NCBI GenBank assembly: GCA_946885815.1
Contig: CAMPHE010000014.1
Coordinates: 1 to 13,475, forward strand
Length of the DNA: 13,475 bases
Direction of reading: 5' to 3'
Origin: an uncultured Arenimonas sp.
GTDB lineage: Bacteria; Pseudomonadota; Gammaproteobacteria; Xanthomonadales; Xanthomonadaceae
The notes below the pieces were generated by a model. It was given only the letters and a program-made list of their open reading frames with translations. It was not told the origin of the DNA and searched no databases. Positions 9,001 through 13,475 of this stretch are shown here, piece by piece. The position numbers and the translations under genes are program-made. Each line of letters begins with the position of its first letter. Position 1 is the stretch's first letter.

Positions 9001-10042
9001 GGAAATGGCCACGGAACGCCTCGCCGTACGCATCGAGCGTGGCCTGGTCGTGGCTCGACCCCATGTTGTGGCCGATCTCGTGCGTGAAGGTGTAGACCGG
9101 GCACGAATGACCTTCGACCACGGCGCCGTAGGCGCGCGTGCGGTCGAACGCACCGCCGTCGAAGCCGCCCACATTGGCGATGCCGCAGGTGCCGTTGAAC
9201 GCGGTTTCGTCGATGTCGCGGAGGATCGTGACCAGGTCGGCGCCGTACTGCACGCGGATCGGATCGACCACGCTCTTGAGCGGGGTGCCGGCCGGATTGG
9301 CGAGATCGGAAAGCGCCTGCTCGATCAGCTTGTAGCCGGTGTAGTCGACCAGGCGGCTGTGGACGATGCGCAGCTCCATGTCCGAACCGCTGTCGCGGTA
9401 AGCCTGGTTCGACAGGTCCTCCAGGTGCATCAGCCGCGTGTTCACCGCCGCTTCGGAACCGAAACGCGTGACCACGCCGGGCGAATACACCACCAGCACG
9501 TCGACGAGCGGCACCACGCCGGCCTGCGGGTGGAGCACGAACTCCGGACGCCCGTCGCTCTTCGGAACCGCGGCGCCCGGCAGCAAGACGGCGTCGCTTC
9601 GCGCCGGCGCGCCGAGCACGCCGCCTTCGGCGAGGAACGCCGCGCCGCCGCGCATCGTCAGCTGCAGCGCCGGTCCGGTCGATTGGGGGATCACTCCGAA
9701 AACCGCGTCGGGGCCGACGGTGACGACCACGCGCTGCGGCCCGGTGGCCGTCTCGACCGTTCCGATCCAGGTGCGCACCCCGCCGTCGTGGACGACGCCG
9801 CGCTCGTGGCGGGCGAGTACGGGGCGGCCGCCGGTGCCCGGCAGCGCCAGCATCTGGCCGGGACGGGCCGCCTCGAAGATGCGCGCGTCGACGCGGACCG
9901 CATGCAGGGTCTGTTCGCCCGCGGCGAGCTGCCGCTTCATCGGCTCGGCGACGATGCCGGCGGGCGGGAAGGTGATGTCGGCGGATGCCGTCGTGGACAG
10001 GGCGAGCAACAGGCCCGCGAGCAACCCTTTGGCGACACCCAT
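1..10042 (-). CDS. Giant secreted reprolysin-like zinc metalloprotease with Calx-beta, NHL and FN3 repeats (C-terminus cut by window edge)
   Basis: Predicted exported zinc endopeptidase; substrate unknown. The start ATG at 10042 follows a GGGGGAAG ribosome-binding site and begins a signal peptide (K5, hydrophobic 6-19, probable cleavage ASA|D after residue 21). Residues 22 to about 177 look like a propeptide and contain no cysteine, so no cysteine switch is visible. The protease domain spans about 178-415, with HEIGHNMGSSHD (zinc ligands H321, H325, H331; catalytic E322) and a Met-turn at M362 (SIMGY), the metzincin signature. Then follow Calx-beta 1-3 (420-751), NHL propeller 1 (752-1075), FN3 (1076-1168), Calx-beta 4 (1174-1283), NHL 2 (1284-1604), FN3 (1605-1696), Calx-beta 5-8 (1703-2158), NHL 3 (2159-2488), FN3 (2489-2582), Calx-beta 9-11 (2590-2926), an Ig-like domain (2927-3029) and PPC-like domains to the edge. 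I read 3347 codons without a stop or frameshift. Its tail is paralogous to the upstream gene on the same strand. The exact peptidase family (M12B-like versus a relative) is not certain. Confidence 0.95.
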   Translation of the reverse strand, partial: MGVAKGLLAGLLLALSTTASADITFPPAGIVAEPMKRQLAAGEQTLHAVRVDARIFEAARPGQMLALPGTGGRPVLARHERGVVHDGGVRTWIGTVETATGPQRVVVTVGPDAVFGVIPQSTGPALQLTMRGGAAFLAEGGVLGAPARSDAVLLPGAAVPKSDGRPEFVLHPQAGVVPLVDVLVVYSPGVVTRFGSEAAVNTRLMHLEDLSNQAYRDSGSDMELRIVHSRLVDYTGYKLIEQALSDLANPAGTPLKSVVDPIRVQYGADLVTILRDIDETAFNGTCGIANVGGFDGGAFDRTRAYGAVVEGHSCPVYTFTHEIGHNMGSSHDQATLDAYGEAFRGHFPYSRGHRGPGFSSIMGYADPGQAEVGRLSNPRISDCAGQPCGIADYADNARSHANAAPTVSAYYATVVPVQPKLYIDDAEVVEGASGTRNLRFTVRLNQATSGAVTFDAATADGSASAGSDYTARSVAGMTIAAGQTSATFDVVVRGDTADEEDETFEVVLSNAGAVKLADATAIGTIRNDDTTLSLAGQSVGEGDSGTTTLAFEVALSVPTVNAVTFRVSTADGSAIAGSDYDAVDRPAQTIPAGSRSAVFTVPVRGDLRVEDDEVFTVRATQVAGAKVGTASATVTIVDDDTSLSVGDVEIVEGDDGTQFAEFVVTSLRPVAKTIGFDYATVDGGARAGSDYHAESGTAVFPYGGTSMRFAVAIDGDTTVETDETFDLVLANLVSVVASDDTGTATIINDDDTATVIRSLLRGIGDEHRGIAHDPRDGAVYVADMVGNVVRRISTEGVVTIVAGRGIRGHDGAGGLAVAAALDAPMSVALDDAGHLYIGESRRIRRVGSDGVITTYAGNGGTDPGEYGAGDGGQARDAQLQSVTGMDIDAGGTLYFASGRRIRSISPAGILDTVAGLNESAQFGGDGGPAIHASLSGPGDVAVAPDGTLYLTDTFNYRVRHIDADGIIRTIAGDGIDASDGDGGPALQASLNRPIGLDIDALGNLYFVESTTGRVRRISRFGLIATVAGGDSTLPLVADGQSPTSGRLVNTYDVAAVGPAEFVLAQRAGVRRVGPLGLPGAPRIGIAAAGDGEASITFQPPVDSGGSHVTGYVVSAVGGEGTDVDAYTTAGTHRVTGLRNGTAYRFVVRAMNEFGTGDESEPSNEVTPTATALPSMSIADVTILESAYPSRMMTFTVQLDRPATDIVRFDAATADGTATAGSDYTALTIRDRYIGIGESSVSFTVSHVVDSVAEPDESFTVSLSDVIGATVVRGTATGTLVTDDFDELIDTVAGDGTSTVVEGAPAVESGLGWPKAIALDGTANRYVIDNDRVLRIDDTGLLTTFAGGGTLAGDVDGLALFAKLRSPTALAVDAAGNVYVSDALDGVVRRITRSGLITTVAGRVGASASCIVGIVPAKEVGLSVQAMAFDGGGNLYMADRCGVVRLTPWGALQRVAGGLVTGYGGDGGPATQALFDRPSGLAFDVDGDLLVADAFNFAIRSITPGGRVDTLYTEPEGLNRPVPGTLAVAPNGDVYFGYTNQALVLKLGADGSAIRRIGIGWAGASGDGGPAHLAEIGTPRGIAIDGAGNVFIADGSRRVRRVGAIRAPGAPTIGAATAGDREAMVAFSAPATDGGSPVTGYEVRSFPGGGDDTDAGGDSLVRRVTGLKNGTSYRFAARAVNAAGPGPWSTRSNAIVPKASALPMLYVDDVEVVERQSGTTLARFPVRLSKPAPAGGTTVRLATTDGKAVAGSDYVARTATLAIPAGETSGRFNVTVLGDTEAEPNETLRARVTSATGAIVADGVAVATIINDDVSTVSITGAGVDEGDEGTRVAAFTVSLDRARPRDVLVDVETANATATAGLDYVGRRVRGLLIPAGATSVEFPVIVTGDRLPEGDEGFTARITGATAATVRGSEATGTIRDDDGVLPSVSVDDAEVVEGDAGARHMLFTLRLSEPAPHEVAVYALTGDGDAFPGEDYVARAPTRLAFAPGQTVLRFPVAVNGDTVPEVDESFRMYVAAPIGATIADGTATGTIRDDEARIVIDDMRLLEGYNGAPATRLRVNVLSDVPTVAPISFTLSTRDVTATSLTTDLRRDFTAIAPTRYTIPAGASAFDVPVQLQGLGDEWLEPDESFEIVIEDVSGAIGPTAPARVELLNDDPGATYLSTIVGNGTAGAGSLVNGPQDIVADGAGGVYFTDQQNNRILHRAPDGVLTTIAGTGVSGFSGDGGPATEAQLGWPSGLAVDAQGNLYVVDQNAERIRRIAVDGTISTIAGNGLREESADGALAAESPLFLPRQLAIHPDGRLLFTANCRVRAIGADGRLQTIAGTSCGFSGEGGPATAAQFGDLRGMAFDASGALYVADYGNAIVHRIGTDGIVRRHVGVQHASWPGATYGFESVLAPEARIGRPLDLAFRSDGALLVSTDGNRVLQVTATGAVFPYAGSGTTTWNGDGGPANQRSLRPIGIALVGDDLYIADFGQHRIRVARTMLMPAAPTAVVATAGEGNSAIVTFAPSVVPEGAPAITSYTVVPWPAGGYDVAAGTLSTTREITNLTRGVTYTFTVRAAAGSSIGPDSAPSNPLTIGGETPEPPVLSAAPVAIDEGERGVRVAVFDLKLSEGSAEPVRFRLATVAGTATSGSDYVAIDEEVEIPAGQPGARVEVLVRGDATIETDETFSLRITELEGATLAPAPIVGTIRNDDQLQLSVADVALAEGDGGSKTALFTVRLSQAAPAAVRYSIATSNGTATAGTDYAARSLAGETIAAGESSRTFAVTVNGDTAVEADETFGVTVSAVTGAVVARGTATGTILNDDQEPPPSLSIADVSLDEGDSGTRQATFTVRLSKPAPSPVSFAIATADGTAKAGSDYLARGLAGQQIAAGASSYVFAVAINGDTAVETDETFTVAVSGVTGATVADGSATGTIVDDDASLPPLATRDDRVVLRENAPASLIAVLANDVFTPARVAGGSLAIVQSGSGTATVDDRGTATAADDRIRYVRKADTSGSDFVRYRLCETDGRCAAGRLVVELRPAVDIAQATASGAGFVDVAMTGLRPLPAATFEATALVAPTIGSRALGVDASPESPWDLAAAGTSSVVYTLPAPADGVAQTTRLLVDAKGGGDVDLYLGVDTDGDGVADPEEVRCTAAMSVGRERCEMTLTHPGTGTVRWWAMLHNREAAAQTGTIEAFVVPLTAPADPTVFVATGPGGLPRGASFPVRVAFADVGLLPGEARVGFVRVRSGGADRGMFPVRIDRNETRSPAIRLAAKPVGLRLAVGAAQDRMFVDVPAGATSLTITTNSAQNVDLYLARATTPSSPQIDVAPARSLATASATGATGNETLVVSGAALQL
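2..1264 (-). other. C-terminal Ig-like plus PPC-like module of the giant protease, paralogous to the neighbouring gene
   Basis: Residues about 2927-3347. An Ig-like domain (RDDRVVLREN, VLANDVF, then a CETDGRC cysteine pair) is followed by a PPC-like beta-sandwich. That sandwich has DVDLYLGVDTDGDGVADPEE, a thrombospondin/dockerin-like D.D.DG..D..E calcium loop, and a conserved cysteine pair (RCTAAMS to ERCE). Next come a linker domain (GEARVGFVRV, FPVRIDR) and the start of a second PPC-like domain (FVDVPAGATSL, NVDLYLA). The order matches the gene at 10237-12396 domain by domain. The reading frame is still open at the left edge, so the end of the protein is missing. Confidence 0.88.
1265..2275 (-). 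repeat. Calx-beta repeats 9-11
   Basis: Three consecutive units (residues 2590-2699, 2700-2811, 2814-2926) close the stalk. Units 10 and 11 are strikingly alike (TADGTA/TSNGTA..GTDY or GSDY..R.LAG..IAAG.SS..FAV..NGDTAVE.DETF), suggesting a recent tandem duplication. After repeat 11 a short SLPPL linker leads into the Ig-like domain. Confidence 0.9.
2297..2578 (-). repeat. Fibronectin type III domain 3
   Basis: Residues 2489-2582: MPAAPTAVVATAGEG entry, APAITSYTVVPWPAGG, core TNLTRGVTYTFTVRA, exit SNPLTIGG. It keeps the position directly after an NHL propeller but is more divergent than FN3 domains 1 and 2, which resemble each other more closely. Confidence 0.85.
2579..3568 (-). repeat. NHL beta-propeller 3 (six repeats)
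   Basis: Residues 2159-2488 hold six NHL units. Examples are LAVDAQGNLYVVDQ, MAFDASGALYVAD and IALVGDDLYIADFG. GFSGDGGPAT and GDGGPAN link blades. A cysteine pair (ANCRV, TSCGF) sits around blades 3-4. The 17-bp plus-strand word GCCGGGCCGCCGTCGCC recurs exactly at 2679-2695 and 3354-3370 here, and at 5334-5350 and 7089-7105 in the other propellers. It encodes the GDGGPA blade link. Confidence 0.87.
3569..4936 (-). repeat. Calx-beta repeats 5-8
   Basis: Four consecutive Calx-beta units (residues 1703-1812, 1813-1924, 1925-2037, 2038-2158). Units 5-7 are typical, ending INDD, RDDD and RDDE. Unit 8 is the longest (about 121 residues) and most divergent: it opens LLEGYNG, carries a LEPDESF strand, and ends in LLNDD instead of the TGTI.(N/D)DD ending. 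NHL propeller 3 follows at once. Confidence 0.87.
4955..5230 (-). repeat. Fibronectin type III domain 2
   Basis: Residues 1605-1696 form an FN3 module: RAPGAP entry, FSAPATDGGSPVTGYEV, the core TGLKNGTSYRFAARAVN, and exit RSNAIVP. The TGL(K/R)NGT(S/A)YRF stretch is shared almost exactly with FN3 domain 1. This supports duplication of an NHL-FN3 cassette. Confidence 0.88.
5231..6193 (-). repeat. NHL beta-propeller 2 (six repeats)
   Basis: Residues 1284-1604 hold six NHL units, for example LAVDAAGNVYVSD, MAFDGGGNLYMAD, LAFDVDGDLLVAD and IAIDGAGNVFIAD. They are joined by TT.AG turns and one GDGGPA link in each of two blades. Blade 1 is degenerate (LDGTANRYVID). Two cysteines occur (ASCIV and DRCGV), close enough to pair. 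FN3 domain 2 follows directly at 4955-5230. Confidence 0.85.
6194..6523 (-). repeat. Calx-beta repeat 4 (single)
   Basis: A single Calx-beta unit (residues 1174-1283) lies between FN3 domain 1 and NHL propeller 2. It opens SIADVTILES, lacks the usual EG(D)SGT glycine-rich loop (ESAYPS instead), and keeps TADGTATAGSDYTAL and EPDESF. It ends in DD just before the next propeller. The altered acidic loop may weaken calcium binding at one site (inference). Confidence 0.85.
6540..6817 (-). repeat. Fibronectin type III domain 1
   Basis: Residues 1076-1168 read as a bacterial FN3 module. They have a PGAP entry, a TFQPPVDSGGSHVTGYVV B-C strand region, the core TGLRNGTAYRFVVRAMN, and an exit at EPSNEVTP. 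It is closest in sequence to the second FN3 domain at 4955-5230, which opens the same way (PGAP.IG.A.AGD.EA). Confidence 0.88.
6818..7789 (-). repeat. NHL beta-propeller 1 (six repeats)
   Basis: Residues 752-1075 contain six NHL-type units. Each has a P.(G/S)(V/L)A.D..G.LY..(D/E) strand, an R(V/I)RRI segment and a G.I.T.AG.G turn; GDGG(P/Q)A links several blades. Six units suggest one closed six-bladed propeller. NHL propellers usually mediate protein or ligand binding. An FN3 domain follows directly (6540-6817), opening with PGAP and closing near SNEVTP. Confidence 0.85.
7790..8785 (-). repeat. Calx-beta repeats 1-3 (protein repeats)
   Basis: Three consecutive repeats of about 110 residues directly follow the protease domain (residues 420-529, 530-640, 641-751). 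Each has an EG(D/A)SGT-type opening, a TADGSA..GSDY centre, a GDT..E.DE(T)F strand and a closing (N/D)DD. These are the hallmarks of Calx-beta domains, which bind calcium in the sodium-calcium exchanger and form rod-like stalks in many bacterial exoproteins. Acidic loop residues are conserved, so calcium binding is plausible but not shown. Confidence 0.88.
8916..9510 (-). other. Metzincin catalytic domain core of the giant protease
   Basis: This segment encodes most of the peptidase domain, from the VDVLVVYSPG strand onward. The zinc site HEIGH is encoded at 9068-9082, continuing through NMGSSHD, so the full HExxHxxGxxHD consensus is intact. The Met-turn methionine is encoded at 8957-8959, 41 residues after the first histidine, a normal metzincin spacing. 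Cysteines at GTCGI, HSCPV and SDCAGQPCG could form disulfides. All catalytic residues are present, so the enzyme is expected to be active. Boundaries are approximate. Confidence 0.9.
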
Positions 10043-10236
10043 GCTGCACTTCCCCCTGTCCGGACGACCCGCACCCCGCCGTCGACCCTCGGCGCGGGCC
10101 GGGGAAATCGACATGTATCGGGGGGCGGGCCGTATCCTCGCGGAAACGGGAGGGCCACGCAACCGTTTTCAGGGCGAATTTCGCCGGGCGCGCCCGGGGT
10201 TCCCGGAGCGGCGCCCGGCACACGCCGGGACGGGCG
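10043..10236. other. Intergenic gap between the two exoprotein genes
   Basis: These 194 bases separate the stop of the PPC protein gene from the start of the giant protease. They contain GC-rich inverted repeats next to the upstream stop, a ribosome-binding site (AGGGGGAAG on the minus strand, about 8 bases before the ATG), and a 13-bp word (10100-10112) shared with the kmo upstream region. I see no convincing -35/-10 pair. The length and hairpins argue for separate transcription rather than a tight operon, without proving it. Confidence 0.6.
10214..10229 (-). terminator. Hairpin just after the PPC protein stop codon (possible terminator)
   Basis: A perfect 6-bp GC stem (CCCGGC/GCCGGG) with a 4-base loop begins seven bases past the stop codon. 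A second perfect 14-bp palindrome (CCGGGCGCGCCCGG) lies at 10184-10197. There is no T-run after either, so this is a weak candidate for an intrinsic terminator. It could equally be a 3' end-protecting hairpin. Confidence 0.3.
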
Positions 10237-12396
10237 TCAGGGCGCGCAGCCCTGGGTCGCGCCCGGGCCGCCGAGCGGCTGCACGTCGTCTTCCTGCGAC
10301 CACGTGCCGTCGACATCGCCCGAGAACAGGCCGGCGGCGGCCATGAACTCGAGGGTCGGCACGTCGTCGAAGCCGCGGCCGAACACGCCGATCGTGTCGC
10401 GCTCCGGATCGCCCGCGCGCTCGCACAGCGGGCAGAAGCCGCGCAGCTGTTCGAGGTCGATCAGTTCGTCCGCGCCGCCGAACGACCCGCGTTCGGCGGT
10501 GATGAATCGCGGCACGCCCAGCGCGTCGTAGACGAAGGCCGCGTAGTACTCGTAGTCGGGGAACAGCTGCACGCTGTAGCCGGTGCCGGCGTGGTCGGGG
10601 TCGAACCACGTGGAACTGGCGTCGACGACGTCGCCGTCGAGCGTCGGGCAGCCGCGACCCAGCGACTCGAAGGTTTCCGACCCCGTCTCGCCGTCGATCT
10701 CGTAGCTCCACGCGAAACGGTCCGGCCCGACCGGCGTCAGCACCACCCGCCCGACCTGCACCAGTTCGCGGCTGTCGCCATCCCACGCGGCCCGCAGCAG
10801 CGGGCTGGACCAGACGCCGGTGACGCCGGGCGCCGGCGCCTGCAGGTAGTACCAGGTCGGCGTGCGGTCCTGGAAATAGGTGTACCAGAGCCCCGTCCAC
10901 TGCTCGGCCGCCGGGTACAGGAAGACGCCGTGGCCGCTGCGGTCCGGGTTGAAGTAGCTGCCCGGTCGCACCGCGGGGGCTTCGGCCGTGACGAACGCCT
11001 GCGCGGTGACCAGCGCCGCCGTGTCGTCGGCATTGCTGATCCGCACGAACCACCGGCCCGCCGTGAGCGCGTCGCCGGTGAGGACGACGGTCTCGAAGCC
11101 GGTCGGCCCGGCGGACGACGCCGTCGCCTCCGCGGCCAGCGGCGACACGCCGACATGGGGCTCGGTGTCCCCGCTCGCCGGCGCGAGATAGAGATTCATG
11201 TCGGCGGACGAATTGATCACCACGCGCAGTTCCGTGGCCCCGGCGGGCACGTCGACGAACAACCGGTCGTGGTCGGTGCCGGATGCGAGCGAGAGCGCCA
11301 GCGGCGACAGGCCCAGCAGCGTCGCCGGCGCGACGTTCGCGGTCCGGTCGACACGAACGGGGAACAGGCCGGTCTCGACGCCTTCGCTCACGACGCGCAC
11401 GTAGCCGACGCGCGCCTCGCCGGCCGTGGTGGTGGCATCACCCCACGCGACCCGGACCGGGAACTCGACCAGCGCGGGCACGTCGCCCGGACCGGTCGCG
11501 ACCAGCGAGCCGTCGGACAGGTCGTCCAGTGATACCTCGAATGCCTCGACGCGCGCGGACTGCGCCTCGGCGGCGCGGTTGTGCACCCACGCCCACCAGC
11601 GCACCGGCGTCGTGCCGGGATGGGTGATCGCCAGTTCGCAGCGCTCGACGGCGGTGGACATCGCGGCGGTGCACTGCAGCTCGCCGGGGTCCGGCAGCCC
11701 GTCGCCGTTCGCGTCGACGCCGAGATACAGGTCGACGTCGCCGGTTTCGCCGCCGGCGTCGACCAGCACCCGCCAGCGCTTCGGCAGACCGTCGGCGGGC
11801 GCCGGCAGCGTGCGCACGACCAGCGCCATGCCGTCGCCGTCCCACGGTTCTTCCGGCGTCGCGTCCACGGCCAGCGCCGGCGTTTCGATCCAGGGCGCCG
11901 CGAGCGGGGTCGTGCGGAAGACCACGTCCGGAAGGTCGCGAAGGCGAGCGAGCGTGACGTCCTCGAATCCGGTGCCGGTCGGCGAATCGATCGCGACGTC
12001 GACGTGGGGGCGCACCGTCAGGTTCAGCTGCGCCTCGGCGCAGGGGCCGGTGTCTTCCTCGCAGATCTGGTACGAGAGCACGTCCTCGCCGCCGAAGTCG
12101 GCGGGCGGCGCGTAGACGATGCGGTCGTCGCCGGCGTCGGCGGTGCCGCGGGTGTCCACCACCGCCTCGCCGGTCGGCGGCGAGGAGACGCGCAACTCGC
12201 CGCCGTCGACCGCGCCGGCATCGAACACGTCGTTCGCGAGCACGTCGATCGTGACGGGGCCACCGTTCTCGGCGACGACCACCCGGTCGTCGCGGGCGAC
12301 CGGCGCGGCGAAGGCATTCGCGGCCGACAGCACGAGGACGAGCGCGGCGACGCCGGAACGGCGCGTCGGGCTGGGACGGGAACATGGACGCTTCAT
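10237..12396 (-). CDS. Secreted Ig-like/PPC-domain protein with C-terminal two-fold repeat (freestanding paralogue of the giant protease tail)
   Basis: 719 residues, function unknown, no enzyme motif seen. The ATG at 12396 has a GGGGA ribosome-binding site six bases upstream and starts a signal peptide (arginine/lysine-rich 1-13, hydrophobic 15-26, cleavage near AFA|AP at 30-31). Residues 32-128 are Ig-like (ARDDRVVVAEN, VLANDVF, cysteine pair CEEDTGPC). About 129-290 is a PPC-like sandwich with a D.N.DG..D..E calcium-loop-like segment and a conserved cysteine pair. About 300-350 is a linker domain and about 370-470 a second PPC-like domain. Residues about 477-665 hold two related units, each starting FNPDRSGHG or FDPDHAGTG, rich in Trp and Tyr, then a CPLC motif. 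I recall similar aromatic tails on other xanthomonad exoproteins but cannot name a family. The frame stays open upstream to 13446, but that extension is antisense to kmo and lacks a signal peptide. Residues 32-444 align with the tail of the adjacent giant protease. Confidence 0.93.
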   Translation of the reverse strand: MKRPCSRPSPTRRSGVAALVLVLSAANAFAAPVARDDRVVVAENGGPVTIDVLANDVFDAGAVDGGELRVSSPPTGEAVVDTRGTADAGDDRIVYAPPADFGGEDVLSYQICEEDTGPCAEAQLNLTVRPHVDVAIDSPTGTGFEDVTLARLRDLPDVVFRTTPLAAPWIETPALAVDATPEEPWDGDGMALVVRTLPAPADGLPKRWRVLVDAGGETGDVDLYLGVDANGDGLPDPGELQCTAAMSTAVERCELAITHPGTTPVRWWAWVHNRAAEAQSARVEAFEVSLDDLSDGSLVATGPGDVPALVEFPVRVAWGDATTTAGEARVGYVRVVSEGVETGLFPVRVDRTANVAPATLLGLSPLALSLASGTDHDRLFVDVPAGATELRVVINSSADMNLYLAPASGDTEPHVGVSPLAAEATASSAGPTGFETVVLTGDALTAGRWFVRISNADDTAALVTAQAFVTAEAPAVRPGSYFNPDRSGHGVFLYPAAEQWTGLWYTYFQDRTPTWYYLQAPAPGVTGVWSSPLLRAAWDGDSRELVQVGRVVLTPVGPDRFAWSYEIDGETGSETFESLGRGCPTLDGDVVDASSTWFDPDHAGTGYSVQLFPDYEYYAAFVYDALGVPRFITAERGSFGGADELIDLEQLRGFCPLCERAGDPERDTIGVFGRGFDDVPTLEFMAAAGLFSGDVDGTWSQEDDVQPLGGPGATQGCAP
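10400..10968 (-). repeat. Two-fold aromatic C-terminal repeat in the PPC protein
   Basis: Two units of about 90-110 residues start at residues about 477 and about 592. Unit 1 reads SYFNPDRSGHGVFLYP, then WTGLWYTYFQD and PTWYYLQ. Unit 2 reads STWFDPDHAGTGYSVQLFP, then YYAAFVYD and GVPRF. The shared pattern is F(N/D)PD..(S/A)G.G, an aromatic strand, then a second aromatic strand near (T/V)P. The spacing suggests an internal duplication forming one beta-rich domain. Boundaries are approximate. Confidence 0.65.

Positions 12397-13475
<1,079 letters not shown>

Noticed and set aside
8127..10316. Minus-strand 729-codon frame overlapping the protease domain
   Set aside because: It is out of frame with the HEIGHNMG-encoding frame and Arg-rich, with no ribosome-binding site or signal peptide.
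5..10531. Plus-strand open frame of about 3500 codons
   Set aside because: It is the codon-register antisense of the giant protease. Its translation is Arg/Ala/Asp/Gly-rich with no domain or signal peptide, while the minus strand encodes clear, ordered domains.

Overview
The window is very GC-rich, with almost no TTA, CTA or TCA codons. It carries the left part of a kynurenine 3-monooxygenase gene divergent from two large secreted-protein genes. The base composition, the KMO gene, Sec signal peptides and a PPC/Ig-like exoprotein style all fit a gammaproteobacterium of the Xanthomonadaceae/Lysobacteraceae type (Lysobacter, Luteimonas and relatives). This is inference from style, not a database match.

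Layout, read along the minus strand from the right. (1) At 12514-13475 on the plus strand lies kmo, cut by the right edge. (2) A 117-bp divergent intergenic region (12397-12513) holds an imperfect dyad. (3) Gene A (12396-10237, minus) encodes a 719-residue exported protein: signal peptide, Ig-like domain, two PPC-like beta-sandwiches separated by a linker domain, and a C-terminal two-fold repeat. It has no recognisable enzyme domain. (4) A 194-bp gap contains GC-rich hairpins and a 13-bp word shared with the kmo upstream region. (5) Gene B (10042 to the left edge, minus, at least 3347 residues with no frameshift) encodes a giant exported zinc metalloprotease of the metzincin/reprolysin-like type. 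A very long modular stalk follows it: 11 Calx-beta repeats, three six-bladed NHL beta-propellers each followed by one fibronectin type III domain, then an Ig-like domain and PPC-like domains.

The most notable observations are two. First, gene B has the order Calx-beta(3)-NHL-FN3-Calx-beta(1)-NHL-FN3-Calx-beta(4)-NHL-FN3-Calx-beta(3)-Ig-PPC attached to one metzincin protease. Second, the C-terminal module of gene B is a full-order paralogue of gene A (about 65% identity over a hand-aligned 72-residue stretch). Gene A therefore looks like a freestanding, protease-less copy of gene B's tail. Both proteins are probably exported by Sec and released or displayed outside the cell. A shared tail suggests a common sorting, anchoring or partner-binding function, but that is inference. 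kmo belongs to tryptophan catabolism and has no evident functional link to the exoproteins.
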